A stretch of 64,000 nt of DNA from Xestospongia bergquistia (lineage: Eukaryota > Porifera > Demospongiae > Haplosclerida > Petrosiidae), in contig OZ014411.1 in the NCBI GenBank assembly GCA_963965975.1, forward strand, positions 18,442,446 to 18,506,445. The letters are read 5' to 3'. Positions 50,805 to 63,872 of this stretch are shown here, piece by piece. How positions within the stretch are numbered: the stretch's first letter is position 1; every line of letters begins with the position of its first letter. The notes under the pieces are model-generated. The model was not told the DNA's origin. It searched no databases and was given only the letters and a program-made list of their open reading frames with translations. Both the position numbers and the translations under genes were made by a program.

Positions 50805-52525
50805 AAAGTAAACAGCTCAGTCTAAAGGACTGTATGGGACTAACTGAATGAACTGTTATTAACAGTTTAGTAAGTTGCTTAGCTTTAACACTCTAAAGTC
50901 TTTAAATTAAAGACTTTAGACGGTTTAGACTATTGATTGAAGTTAACAAAGTAAACAGCTCAGTCTAATCGACACTATTGGACTAACTAAATGAACTGTT
51001 ATTAACAGTTTAGTAAGTTTGTTTGCATTAACAATCTAAAGTCTTTAAATTAAAGACTTTAGAAGGTTTAGACTAATGAGTGAAGTTAATAAAGTAAACA
51101 GCTCAGTCTAAAGGACTCTATGGGACTAACTAATTAAACTGTTATTAACAGTTTAGTAAGTTGGTTTGCATTAACACTCTAAAGTCTTTAAATTAAAGAC
51201 TTTAGAAGGTTTAGACTATTGAGTGAAGTTAATAAAGTAAACAGATCAGTGTAAAGGACTCTATGGGAATAACTAAATAAACTGTCATTAACAGTTTAGT
51301 AAGTTGGTTTGCATTAACACTCTAAAGTCTTTAAATTAAAGACTTTAGAAGGTTTAGACTATTCATTGAAGTTAATAAAGTAAACAGCTCAGTCTAATGA
51401 ACTCTATAGGACTATCTAAATGAACTGTTATTAACGCTTTAGCAAGTTTGTTTGCATTAACACTCTAAAGTCTTTAAATTAAAGACTTTAGAAGGTTTAG
51501 ACTATGGAGTGAAGTTAGTAAAGAAAACAGCTCGGTCTAAATGACTCTGTGGGACTAACTAAATAAACTGTGATTAAAAGTTTAGTAACTTGGTTTGCCT
51601 TTAACACTCTAAAGTGTTTAAATTAAAGACTTTAGAAGGTTTAGACTATTGAGTGAAGTTATTAAAGTAAACAGCTCAGTCTAAAGGACTCTATGTGACT
51701 AACTAAATGAACTGTTATTAACAGTTTAGTAAGTTTATTTGCCTTAACACTCTAAAGTCTTTAAATTAAAGACTTTAGAAGGTTTAGACTATTGAGTGAA
51801 GTTCATAAAGTAAACAGCTCAGTCTAAAGGACTCTATGGGACTAACTAAATAAACTGTTATTAACAGTTTAGTAAGTTGGTTTGCATTAACACATTAAAG
51901 TCTTTAAATTAAAGAGTTTAGAAGGTTTAGACTATTGAGTGAAGTTAATAAAGTAAACAACATAGTTTAAAGGAGTCTACGGGACTAACAAAATAAACTG
52001 TTATTAACAGTTTAGTAAGTTGGTTTGCTTTAACACTCTAAAGTCTTTAAATTAAAGACTTTTGAAGGTTTAGACTATTGAGTCAAGTTAATAAAGTAAA
52101 CAGCTCAGTCTAATGGACTCTATATGAGTAACTAAATAAACTTTTATTAACAGTTTAGTAAGTTGGTTTGCATTAACACTCTAAAGTCTTTAAATTAAAG
52201 AATTTAGAAGGTTTAAACTAATGAGTGAAGTTAATAAAGTAAACAGCTCAGTCTAAAGGACTCTATGGGACAAACTAAATAAACTGTTATTAACAGTTTA
52301 GTAAGTTGGCTTGCATTAACAATCTAAAGTCTTTAAATTAAAGACTTTAGAAGGTCTCCACTATTGAGTGAAGTTAGTAAAGTAAACAGCTCAGTCTAAA
52401 GGACTCTATGGGACTAACTAAGTGAAATGTTATTAACGGTTTAGTAGGTAGGTTTGCATTAACACTCTAAAGTCTTTAAACTAAAGACTTTAGAAGGTTT
52501 AGAATATTGAGAGAAGTTAATAAAG
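50805..52525. repeat. 12-monomer block, copy 2, one monomer lost
   Basis: It aligns to 48945-50804 at offset 1,860 until about 51885, then at offset 1,717. CAACATAG at 50241 and 51958 confirms the second offset. The difference of 143 is one lost monomer. I count about 13 substitutions in 1.7 kb, roughly 99.2% identity. Examples are TTGCTTAGC versus TTGCTTTGC, and TCTCCAC versus TTTCCAC. The match ends near 52525, where GTGTAGTT in copy 1 reads GAGAAGTT. Confidence 0.87.
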
Positions 52526-55500
52526 TAAACAGCTCAGTCTAAAGGACTCTATGGGACTAACTAAATAAACTGCTATTAACAGTTTAGTAAGTTGGTTTGC
52601 CTTAACACTCTAAAGTCTTTAAATTAAAGACGATAGAAGGTTTAGACTATTGATGAAAGTTAACAAAGTAAACAGCTCAGGCAAATGGACTCTACGGGAC
52701 AAGCTAAATTAACTGTTATTAACTGTTTAGCAAGTTGGTTTGCATTAACAGTCTAAAGTCTTTAAATTAAAGACTTTAGAATGTTTAGACTATTGAGTGA
52801 AGTTAACAAAGTAAAGAGCTCAGTCTAAAGGACTCTATGGGACTAACTAAATGAACTGTTTTTAACGGTTTAGTAAGTTGTTTTGCATTAACACTTTAAA
52901 GTCTTTAAATTAAAGACTTTAGAAGGTTTAGACTATTGAGTGAAGTTGATAATGTAAACAGCTTACCTTTAAAGAACTCTATGGGACTAACTAAATAAAC
53001 TTTTATTAACAGTTTAGTAAGTTGGTTTGCATTAACACTCTAAAGTTTTTAAATTAAAGACTTTAGAAAGTTTAGACTATTGATTGAAGTTAATAAAGTA
53101 AACAGCTCTGTCTAATGCACTCTATTGGAGTAACTAAATAAGCTTTTATCAACAGTTTAGTAAGTTGATTTGCATTAACACTCTAAAGTCTTTCAATTAA
53201 AGACTTTAGAAGGTTTAGACTATTGAGTGAAGGTAATAAAGTAAACAGCTCAGTCTAAAGGACTCTATGGGACTAACAAAGTAAACTGTTATAAACAGTT
53301 TAGTAAGTTTGTTTGCATTAACACTCTAAGGTCTTTAAATTAAAGACTTTAGAATGTTTAGACTATTGAGTCAAGTTAATAAAGTAAACCGCTCAGTCTA
53401 AAGGACTCTATGGGACTAACTAAATGAACTGTTATTAACAGTTTAGTAAGTTGGTTTGCTTTAACACTCGAAAGTCTTTAAATTAAAGACTTTAGAAGGT
53501 TTAGACTATTGATTCGAGTTAACAAAGTAAACAGCTCAGTCTAATGGACTCTATGGGACTAACTAAATTAACTGTTATTAACTGTTTAGCAAGTTGGTTT
53601 GCATTAACTATCTAAAGTCTTTAAATTAAAGACTTTAGAAGGTTTAGACTATTGAGTGAAGTTAATAAAGTAAATAGCTCAGTCTAATGGACTCTATGGG
53701 ACTAACTAAATGAACTGTTATTAACAGTTTAGTAAGTTGGTTTGCATCAACACTCTAAAGTCTTTAAATTAAGGACTTTAGAAGGTTTGGACTATTGAGT
53801 GAAGTTAACTAAGTAAACAGCTCAGCCTAAAGGACTCTATGGGACTAACTAAATAAACTGTTATTAACAGTATAGTAAGTATGTTTGCATTAACATTCTA
53901 AAGTCTTTAAATTAAAGACTTTAGAAGGTTTAGACTATTGAGTGAAGTTAATAAAGTAAACAGCTCAGTCTAAACGACTCTATGGCACTAACTAAGTAAA
54001 CTGTTATTAACAGTTTAGCAAGTTGGTTTGCATTAACACTCTAAAGTCTTTAAATTACAGACTTTAGAAGCTTTAGACTATTGAGTGAAGTTAATAAAGT
54101 AAACAGCTCAGTCTAAAGGACTCTATGGGACTAACTAAATAAACAGTTATTAACAGTTTAGTAAGTTGCTTTGCTTTAACCCTCTAAAGTCTTTAAATTA
54201 AAGACTTTAGAAGGTTTACACTATTGATTGAAGTTAACAAAGTGAACAGCTCAGTCTAATGGACTCTATGGGACTAACTAAATTAACTGTTATGAACAGT
54301 TTCGCAAGTTGGTTTGCATTAACTATCTGAAGTCTTTAAATTAAAGACTTTAGAAGGTTTAGACTATTGAGTCAAGTTAATAAAGTAAACAGCTCAGTCT
54401 AAAGGACTCTATGGGACTAACTAAATAAACAGTTATTAACAGTTTAGTAAGTTGCTTTGCTTTAACCCTCTAAAGTCTTTAAATTAAAGACTTTAGAAGG
54501 TTTAGACAATGTTTGAAGTTAACAAAGTGAACAGCTCAGTCTAATGGACTCTATTGGACAAACTAAATTAACTGTTATGAACAGTTTCGCAAGTTGGTTT
54601 GCATTAACTATCTGAAGTCTTTAAATTAAAGACTTTAGAAGGTTTAGACTGTTGAGTGAACTTAATAAAGTAATCCGCTCAGTCTAAAGGACTCTATGGG
54701 ACTAACTAAATAAACTGTTATTAACAGTTTAGTAAGTTGGTTTGCATTAACACTCTAAAGTCTTTAAATTAAAGACTTTAGAAGGTTTAGACTATTGACT
54801 GAAGTTAATAAAGTAAACAGCTCAGTCTAAAGGACTCTATCGGACTAACTAAATAAACTGTTACTAACAGTTTAGTAAGTTGGTTTGCCTTAACACTCTA
54901 TAGTCTTTAAATTAAAGACTTTAGAAGGTTTAGACTATTTAATGAAGTTAATAAAGTAAACAGCTCAGTCTAAAGGACTCTATGGGACTAACTAAGTAAA
55001 ATGTTATTAACAGTTTACTAAGTTGGTTTGCATTAACACTCTAAAGTCTTTAAATTAAAGACTTTAGAAGGTTTAGACTATTGATACATGTTAAGAAAGT
55101 AAAGAGCTCAGTCTAAACCACTCTATGGGACTAACTAAATAAAAAGTTATTAACAGTTTAGTAAGTTGGTTTGCAATAAGACTCTAATGTGTTTAAATTA
55201 AAGACTTTAGAAGGTTTAGACTATTAAGTGAAGTTAATAAAGTAAACAGCTCTGTCTAAACCACTCTATGGCACTAACTAAATAAAATGCTATTAACAGT
55301 TTAGTAAGTTGGTTTGCATTAAGACTCTAATGTGTTTAAATTAAAGACTTTAGAAGGTTTAGACTATTAAGTGAAGTTAATAAAGTAAACAGCTCAGCCT
55401 AAAGGACTCTATGGGACTAACTAAATAAACTGTTATTAACAGTTTAGTAAGTTGGTTTCCATTAACACTCTAAAGTCTTTAAATTAAAGACTTTAGAAGG

Positions 55501-55757
55501 TTTAGACTATTGAGTGAATTTAATAAAGTAAACAGATCAGTCTAAACGACTCTATGGGACTAACTAAATAAACTACTATTAACAGTTTAGTAAGTTGGTT
55601 TGCATTAACACTCTAAAGTCTTTAAATTAACGACTTTAGAAGGTTTAGACTATTGAGTGAAGTTAATAAAGTAAACAGCTCAGTCTAAAGGATTCTATTG
55701 GACTAACTAAATAAAGTGTTATGAACAGTTTAGTAAGTTGGTTTGCCTTAACACTCT
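52526..55757. repeat. Diverged co-linear relative of part of the 64-mer block
   Basis: About 13 monomers from roughly 52620 to 54400 carry the same variant series as 16570-18430, at an offset near 36,050 bp. The series is GATGAAAG with CAGGCAAATGG; GAATGTTTAG; CTTACCTTT (CTTACTTTT in the relative); TTGGAGTAAC; a TTATAAACAG monomer; GAGTCAAG; GCATCAACAC; AAGGAC with TTTGGAC; ACAGTATAG; and TTACAG. Agreement is looser than between the two 64-mer copies. The segment then passes into GATACATG, CTAATGTG and GATTCTATTGG monomers like those near 22900-23100 and 32540. Confidence 0.75.
54043..54614. repeat. Two-monomer (286-bp) tandem duplication
   Basis: The AAACAGTTATTAACAG / TTGCTTTGC monomer and the GTGAACAGC / TTCGCAAG monomer occur at 54043-54328 and again at 54329-54614. 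The third member of the usual triplet is fused: the monomer at 54329 starts like member 3 (CTGAAGTC) and continues like member 1 (GAGTCAAG). This is the expected product of an in-register exchange that reduced a 3-mer to a 2-mer. Confidence 0.8.
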
Positions 55758-57044
55758 AAAATCTTTAAATTAAAGACTTTAGAAGGTTTAGACTATTGAG
55801 TGAAGTTAATAAAGTAAACAGCTCAGTCTAAACGACTCTAAGGGACTAACTAAATAAACTGCTATTAACAGTTTAGTAAGTTGGTTTGCATTAACACTCT
55901 AAAGTGTATACATTAAAGACTTTTGAATATTTAGACTATTAAGTGAAGTTAATAAAGTAAACAGCTCACTCCAAAGGACTCTATGGGACTAACTAAATAA
56001 ACTGTTATTAACAGTTTAGTAATTTGGTTTGCTTTAACACTCTAAAGTCTTTAAATTAAAGACTTTAGAAGGTTTAGACTATTGATTGAAGTTAACAAAG
56101 TAAACAGCTCAGTCTAAAGGACTCTATGGGACTAAATAAATAAACTATTATTAACAGTTTAGTAAGTTGGTTTGCCTTAACACTCTATAGTCTTTAAATT
56201 AAAGACTTTAGAAGGTTTAGACTGTTGTGTGAAGTTAATAAAGTAAACAGCTCAGTCTAAAGGACTGTATGGGACTAACTAAATGAACTGTTATTAACAG
56301 TTTAGTAAGTTGCTTTGCTTTAACACTCTATAGTCTTTAAATTAAAGACTTTAGAAGGTTTAGACTATTGATTGAAGTTAACAAAGAAAACAGCTCAGTC
56401 TAAAGGACTCTATGGGACTAACTAAATGAACTGTTATTAACAGTTTAGTAAATTGGTTTGCATTAACACTTTAAAGTCTTTAAATTAAAGACTTTAGAAG
56501 GTTTAGACTATTAAGTGAAGTTAATAAAGTAAACAGCTTAGTTTAAAGGACTCTACGGGACTAACAAAATAAACTGTTATTAACAGTTTAGTAAGTTGGT
56601 TTGCATTAACACTCTAAAGTCTTTAAATTAAAGACTTTAGAAGGTTTAGACTATTTAGTGAAGTTAATAAAGTAAACAGCTCAGTGTAAAGGACTCTATG
56701 GGACTAACTAGGTAAACTGTTATTAACAGTTTAGTAAGTTTGTTTGCATTAACACTCTAAAGACTTTAAATTAAAGACTTTCGATGGTTTAGAGTATTGA
56801 GTGAAGTTAACTAAGTAAACAACTCAGTCTAAAGGACACAATGGGACTAAATAAATAAAGTGTTATTAACAGTTTAGCAAGTTGGTTTGCATTAACACTC
56901 TAAAGTCTTTAAATTAAAGACTTTAGAAAGTTTAGACTATTGAGTGAAGTTAATAAAGTAAACAGCTCAGACTAAAGGATTCTATGGGACTAAATAAATA
57001 AACTGTTATTAACAGTTTAGTAAGTTGGTTTGCCTTAACACTCA
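55758..57044. repeat. Nine-monomer block, copy 1 of a tandem duplication
   Basis: The period is 1,287 bp, exactly 9 monomers. GACTCTAAGGGACTAAC occurs at 55834 and 57121. The order is AACGACTCTAAGG; TGTTTACATT or TGTATACATT; GTAATTTGG; ACTATTATT; GACTGTTGTG; TTGCTTTGC; TTAGTTTAAAGG with TACGGG; TTTAGTG with CTAGGTAAAC; CGATGG; then AGAAAGTTT. Related series without this exact period lie at 21560-22900, 30720-32060, 33590-34900 and 45600-48600. Confidence 0.86.
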
Positions 57045-58188
57045 ATAGTCTTTAAATTAAAGACTTTAGAAGGTTTAGACTATTGAGTGAAGTTAATAAA
57101 GTAAACAGCTCAGTCTAAACGACTCTAAGGGACTAACTAAACAAACTGCTATTAACAGTTTAGTAAGTTGGTTTGCATTAACACTCTAAAGTGTTTACAT
57201 TAAAGACTTTTGAAGATTTAGACTATTAACTGAAGTTAATAAAGTAAACAGCTCAGTCCAAAGGACTCTATGGGACTAACTAAATAAACTGTTATTAACA
57301 GTTTAGTAATTTGGTTTGCTTTAACACTCTAAAGTCTTTAAATTAAAGACTTTAGAAGGTTTAGACTATTGATTGAAGTTAACAAAGTAAACAGCTCAGT
57401 CTAAAGGACTCTATGGGACTAAATAAATAAACTATTATTAACAGTTTAGTAAGTTGGTTTGCCTTAACACTCTATAGTCTTTAAATTAAAGACTTTAGAA
57501 GGTTTAGACTGTTGTGTGAAGTTAATAAAGTAAACAGCTCAGTCTAAAGGACTGTATGGGACTAACTAAATGAACTGTTATTAACAGTTTAGTAAGTTGC
57601 TTTGCTTTAACACTCTATAGTCTTTAAATTAAAGACTTTAGAAGGTTTAGACTATTGATTGAAGTTAACAAAGTAAACAGCTCAGTCTAAAGGACTCTAT
57701 GGGACTAACTAAATGAACTGTTATTAACAGTTTATTAAATTGGTTTGCATTAAGACTTTAAAGTCTTTAAATTAAAGACTTTAGAAGGTTTAGACTATTA
57801 AGTGCAGTTAATAAAGTAAACAGCTTAGTTTAAAGGACTCTACGGGACTAACAAAATAAACTGTTATTAACAGTTTAGTAAGTTGGTTTGCATTAACACT
57901 CTAAAGTCTTTAAATTAAAGACTTTAGAAGGTTTAGACTATTTAGTGAAGTTAATAAAGTAAACAGCTCAGTGTAAAGGACTCTATGGGACTAACTAGGT
58001 AAACTGTTATTAACAGTTTAGTAAGTTGGTTTGCATTAACACTCTAAAGTCTTTAAATTAAAGACTTTCGATGGTTTAGACTATTGAGTGAAGTTAACTA
58101 AGTAAACAACTCAGTCTAAAGGATTCTATGGGACTAAATAAATAAACTGTTATTAACAGTTTAGTAAGTTGGTTTGCCTTAACACTCA
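57045..58188. repeat. Eight-monomer block, copy 2, one monomer lost by fusion
   Basis: It follows copy 1 in order, but its last monomer, starting near 58046, is a hybrid. Its 5' part (CGATGG, GTTAACTAAG, CAACTCAG) matches the monomer at 56759. Its 3' part (GATTCTATGGG, AAATAAAT, GCCTTAACACTCA) matches the monomer at 56902. The block is 1,144 bp, exactly 8 monomers, so the deletion is in register. Confidence 0.86.
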
Positions 58189-58759
58189 ATAGTCTTTAAA
58201 TTAAAGACTTTAGAAGGTTTAGACTATTGAGTGAATTTATTAAAGTAAACAGCTCAGTCTAAAGGACTCTATGGGACTAACTAAATAAAATGTTATTAAC
58301 AGTTTAGTAAGTTGGTTTGCATTAACACTCTAAAATCTTTAAATTAAAGACTTTAGAAGGTTTAGACTATTGAGTGAAGTTAATAAAGTAAACAGCTCAG
58401 TCTAAAGGATTCTATGGGACTAAATAAATAAACTATTATTAACAGTTTAGTAAGTTGGTTTGCCTTAACACTCTATAGTCTTTAAATTAAAGACTTTAGA
58501 AGGTTTAGACTATTGATTAAGTTAACAAAGTAAACAGCTCAGTCTAATGGACTCTATGGGACTAACTAAATTAACTGTTATGAACAGTTTAGCAAGTGTG
58601 TTTGCATTAACTATCTAAAGTCTTTAAATTAAAGACTTTAGAAGGTTTAGACTATTGAGTGAAGTTAATAAAGTAAACAGCTCAGTCTAAAGGACTCTAT
58701 GGGATTAACTAAATAAACTGTTATTAACAGTTTAGTAAGTTAGTTTGCATTAACACTTT

Positions 58760-58866
58760 ATAGTCTTTAAGTTAATAAAGTAAACAGATCAGTCTAAAGG
58801 ACTCTATTGGACTAACTAAATAAACTGCTATTAACAGTTTAGTAAGTTGCTTTGCTTTAACACTCT
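58760..58866. repeat. Truncated 107-bp monomer with a 36-bp internal deletion
   Basis: TAGTCTTTAA is joined directly to GTTAATAAAG, removing 36 bp. The lost part is the right arm of palindrome 1 and the left arm of the third dyad (consensus positions 12-47 or equivalent). An intact relative with the same downstream variants (CAGATCAG, GCTATTAAC, TTGCTTTGC) lies at 60155-60297. This is the only large departure from 143 bp I detected in the window. Confidence 0.9.
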
Positions 58867-59296
58867 AAAGTCTTTAAATTAAAGACGTTAGAAGGTTTAG
58901 ACTATTGATTGAAGTTAAGAAAGTAAACACCTTAGTCTAATGGACTCTATTGGACTAACTAAATGAACTGTTGCTAACAGTTCAGTAAGTTGTTTTGCAT
59001 TAACACTCTAAAGTATTTAAATTAAAGACTTTAGAAGGTTTAGACTATTGAGTGAAGTTAACCAAAGTAAACAGCTCAGTCTAAAGGACTCTATTGGACT
59101 AACTAAATGAACTGTTATTAACAGTTTAGTAACTTGGTTTGCCTTAACACTTCAAAGTCTTTAAGTTAAAGACTTTAGAAGGTTTAGACTATTTAGTGAA
59201 GTTATTAAAGTAAACAGCTCAGTCTAAAGGATTCTATGGGACTAACTAAATAAACTGTTATTAACAGTTTAGTAAGTTGGTTTGCATTAACACTCT

Positions 59297-60869
59297 AAAG
59301 TTTTTAAATTAAAGACTTTAGAAGGTTTAGACTATTGATTGAAGTTAAGAAAGTAAACAGCTCAGTCTAATGGACTCTATGGGACTAACTAAATGAACTG
59401 TTATTAACAGTTTGGTAAGTTGGTTTGCATTAACACTCTAAAGTCTTTAAATTAAAGACTTTAGAAGGTTTAGACTATTGAGTGAAGTTATTAAGCTAAA
59501 TAGCTCACTCTAAAGGACTCTATGGGACTAACTAAATAAACTGTTATTAACAATTTAGTATGTTGGTTTACCTTAAGACTCTAAAGTCTTTAAATTAAAG
59601 ACTTTAGAAGGTTTAGACTATTGATTGATGTTAACAAAGTAAACAGCTCAGTCTAAAGGACTCTATGGGACTAACTAAATGAACCGTTATTAACAGTTTA
59701 GTAAGTTGGTTTGCATTAACACTCTAAAGTCTTTAAATTAAAGACTTTAGAAGGTTTAGACCATTGAGTGAAGTTAATAAAGTAAACAGCCCAGTCTAAA
59801 GGACTCTATGGGACTAACTAAATAAACTGTTATTAACAGTTTAGTTAGTTGCCTTGCCTTAACACTCTAAAGTCTTTAAATTAAAGACTTTAGAAGGTTT
59901 AGACTATTGAGTGAAGTTAATAATGTAAACAACTCAGTCTAAAGGACTCTATGGGACTAACTAAATAAACTGTTATTAACAGTTTAGTAACTTAGTTTGC
60001 ATTAACACTCTAAAGTCTTTAAATTAAAGAGTTTACAAGATTTAGACTATTAAGTGAAGTTAATAAAGTAAACAGCTCAGTCTAAAGGACTCTATGGGAC
60101 TAACTAAATAAACTGTTATTAACAGTTTAGTAAGTTGGTTTGCATTAATACTCTAAAGTCTTTAAATTAAAGACTTTAGAAGGTTTAGACTATTGAGTGA
60201 AGTTAATAAAGTAAACAGATCAGTCTAAAGGACTCTATCGGACTAACTAAATAAACTGCTATTAACAGTTTAGTAAGTTGCTTTGCTTTAACACTCTAAA
60301 GTCTTTAAATTAAAGACTTTAGAAGGTTTAGACTATTGATTGAAGTTAAGAAAGTAAACAGCTCAGTCTAATGGACTCTATGGGACTAACTAAATGAACT
60401 GTTATTAACAGTTTGGTAAGTTGGTTTGCATTCACACTCTAAAGTCTTTAATTTAAAGACTTTAGAAGGTTTAGACTATTGAGTGAAGTTATTAAGCTAA
60501 ATAGCTCTCTCTAAAGGACTCTATGGGACTAACTAAATAAACTGTTATTAACCGTTTAGATTGGTGGTTTGCCTTAAGACTCTAAAGTCTTTAAATTAAA
60601 GACTTTAGAAGGTTTAGACTATTGATTGATGTTAACAAAGTAAACAGCTCAGTCTAAAGGACTCTATGGGACTAACTAAATGAACTGTTATTAACAGTTT
60701 AGTAAGTTGGTTTGCATTAACACTCTAAAGTCTTTAAATTAAAGACTTTAGAAGGTTTAGACCATTGAGTGAAGTTAATAAAGTAAACAGCTCAGTCTAA
60801 AGGACTCTATGGGACATACTAAATAAACGATTATTAATAGTTTAGTAAGTTTTTTTGCCTTAACACTCT
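59297..60869. repeat. Partial seven-monomer (1,001-bp) tandem duplication
   Basis: Four consecutive monomers at 59297-59868 recur at 60298-60869: GTTAAGAAAG with TTTGGTAAG; GTTATTAAGC with AAATAGC; CCTTAAGAC with GATTGATG; and GACCATTGAG. The offset is exactly 1,001 bp. The remaining three monomers of the period (59869-60297) have no convincing partners after 60870. Either the duplication is old or only its first part survives. Confidence 0.78.
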
Positions 60870-63800
60870 AATGTCTTTAAATTAAAGACTTTAGAAGGTT
60901 TAGACTGTTGAGTGAAGTTAATAAGGTAAAGAGCTCAGTCTAAAGGACTCTATGGGACTAACTAAATAATCTTTTATTAACAGTTTAGCAAGTTGGTTTG
61001 CATTAACACTCTAAAGTCTTTAAATTAAAGATTTTAGAAGGTTTAGACTATTGAGTGAAGTTAATAAAGTAAACATCTCAGTCTAAAGGACTCTGTGGGA
61101 CTAAATAAATAAACTGGTATTAACAGTTTATTTAGTTGCCTTGCCTTAACAGTCTAAAGTCTTTAAATTAAAGACTTTAGAAGGTTTAGACTATTGAGTG
61201 AAGTTAATAAAGTAAACAGCTCAGTCTAAAGGACTCTATGGGACTAACTAAATAAACTGTTATTAACAGTTTAGCAACTTGGTTCGCGTTAACACTCTAA
61301 AGTCTTTAAATTAAAGACTTTAGAAAGTTTAGACTATTGAGTGAAGATAATAAAGTAAACAGCTCAGTCTAAAGGACTCTATGGTACTAACTAAATAAAC
61401 TGTTATTAACAGTTTAGTAATTTGGTTTGCCTTAATACTCTAAAGTCTTTAAATTAATGACTTTAGAATGTTTTGACTATTGATTGAAGTTGACAAAGTA
61501 AACAGCTCAGTCTAATGGACTCTAAGAGACTAACTAAATGAACTGTTATTAACAGTTTTGTAAGTTGGTATGCATTAACCATCTAAAGTCTTTAAATTAA
61601 AGACTTTAGAAGGTTTAGACTATTGAGTGAAGTTAATAAAGTAAACAGCTCTGTCTAAAAAACTCTATGGGACTAACTAAATAAACTGTTATTAACAGTT
61701 TAGTAAATTGGTTTGCCTTTAACCCTCTAAAGTCTTTAAATTAAAGACTTTAGAAGGTTTAGACTATAAAGTGAATTTAATAAAGGAAACAGCTCAGTCT
61801 ACAGGACTCTATGGGACTAACTAAATGAACTGTTATTAACAGTTTAGTAATTTCGTTTGCTTTAACACTCTCAAGTCTTTAAATTAAAGACTTTAGAAGG
61901 TTTAGACTGTTGATTAATGTTAACAAAGTAAACAGCTCAGTCTAATGGACTCTATGGGACTAACTAAATGAACTGTTTTGAACAGTTTAGTAATTTGGTT
62001 TGCGTTAACACTCTAAAGTCTTTAAATTAAAGACTTTAGAAGGTTTAGACTATTGAGTGAAGTTAATAAAGTAAAGAGCTCAGTCTAAAGGACTCTATGG
62101 GACTAACTAAATAAACTGTTATTAACAGTTTAGTAAGTTGGTTTGCATTAACACTCTAAAGTCTTTAAATTAAACACTTTAGAAGGTTTCGACTATAGAG
62201 TGAAGTTAATAAAGTAAACAGCTCATTCCAAAGGACTCTATGGGACTATCTAAATAAACTGTTATTAACAGTTTAGTAAGTTGGTTTACCTTCACACTCT
62301 AAAGTCTTTAAATTAAAGACTTTAGAAGGTTTAGACTATTGAGTGAAGTTCACTAAGTAAACAGCTCAGTCTAAAGGACTCTATGGGACTAACTAAATAA
62401 ACTGTTATTAACAGTTTAGTAAGTTGGTTCGCATTAACACTCTAAAGTCTCTTAATTAAAGACTTTAGAAGGTTTAGACTATTAAGTGAAGTTAATAAAG
62501 TAAACAGCTCAGTCTAAAGAACTCTAGGGGACTAACAAAATGAACTGTTATTAACAGTTTAGTAATTTGGTTTGCTTGAACACTTTAAAGTCTTTAAATT
62601 AAAGACTTTAGAACGTTTAGACTATTGATTGAAGTTAACAAAGTAAACAGCTCAGTTTAATGGACTCTATGGGACTAACTAAATGAACTGTTACTAACAG
62701 TTTAGTAAGTTGGTTTGCATTAACACTCTAAAGTCTTTATATTAAAGACTTTAGAAGGTTTAGACTATTGATTGAAGTTAATAAAGTAAACAGCTCAGTC
62801 TAATGGACTTTATGGGACTGACTAAATAAACTGTTATCAACAGTTTAGTAAGTTGGTTTGCATTAACACTCTAAAGTCTTTAAATTAAAGACTTTAGAAG
62901 GATTCGACTATTGATTGAAGTTAATAAAGTAAACAGCTCAGTCCAAAGGACTCTATGGGACTAACTAAATAAACTGTTCTTAACAGTTTAGTAATTTGGT
63001 TCGTTTTAACACTCTAAAGTCTTTAAATTAAAGACTTTAGAAGGTTTAGACTATTGATTGAAGTTAACAAAGTAAACAGCTCAGTCTAATGGACTCTATG
63101 GGACTAACTAAATGAACTGTTATTAACAGTTTAGTAAGTTGTTTGCATTAACACTCTAAAGTCTTTAAATTATAGACTTTAGAAGGTTTGGACAATTGAT
63201 TGAAGTTAACAAAGTAAACAGCTCAGTCTAAAGGACTCTATGGGACTAACTAACTAAATTGTTATTAACAGCTTAGTAAGTTAGTTTGCCTTAACACACT
63301 AAAGTCTTTAAATTAAAGACTTTAGAAGGTTTAGACTATTGAGTGAAGTTAATAAAGTAAACACCTCAGTCTAAAGGATTCTAAGGGACTAACTAAATAA
63401 ACTGTTCTTAACAGTTTAGTAACTTGGTTTGCCTTAACACTCTATAGTCTTTAAATTAAAGACTTTAGAAGGTTTAGACTATTGAGTGAAGTTAATAAAA
63501 TAAACAGCTCAGTCTAAGGGACACTATGGGACTAACTACATGAACTGTTATTAACAGTTTAGTAAGTTGCTTTGCTTTAACACTCTAAAGGCTTTAAATT
63601 AAAGACTTTAGAAGGTTTAGACTATTGATTGAAGTTAACAAAGTAAACAGCTCAGTCTAATGGACTCTATTGGACTAACTAAATGAACTGTTATTAACAG
63701 TTTATTAAGTTCGTTTGCATTAACAATCTAAAGTCTTTAAATTAAAGACTTTAGAAGGTTTAGACTATTGATTGAAGTTAATAAAGTAAACAGCTCAGTC

Positions 63801-63872
63801 TAAAGGACTCTATTGGACTAACTAAATAAACTGTTATTAACAGTTTAGTAAGTTGCTTTGCATTAACACTCT

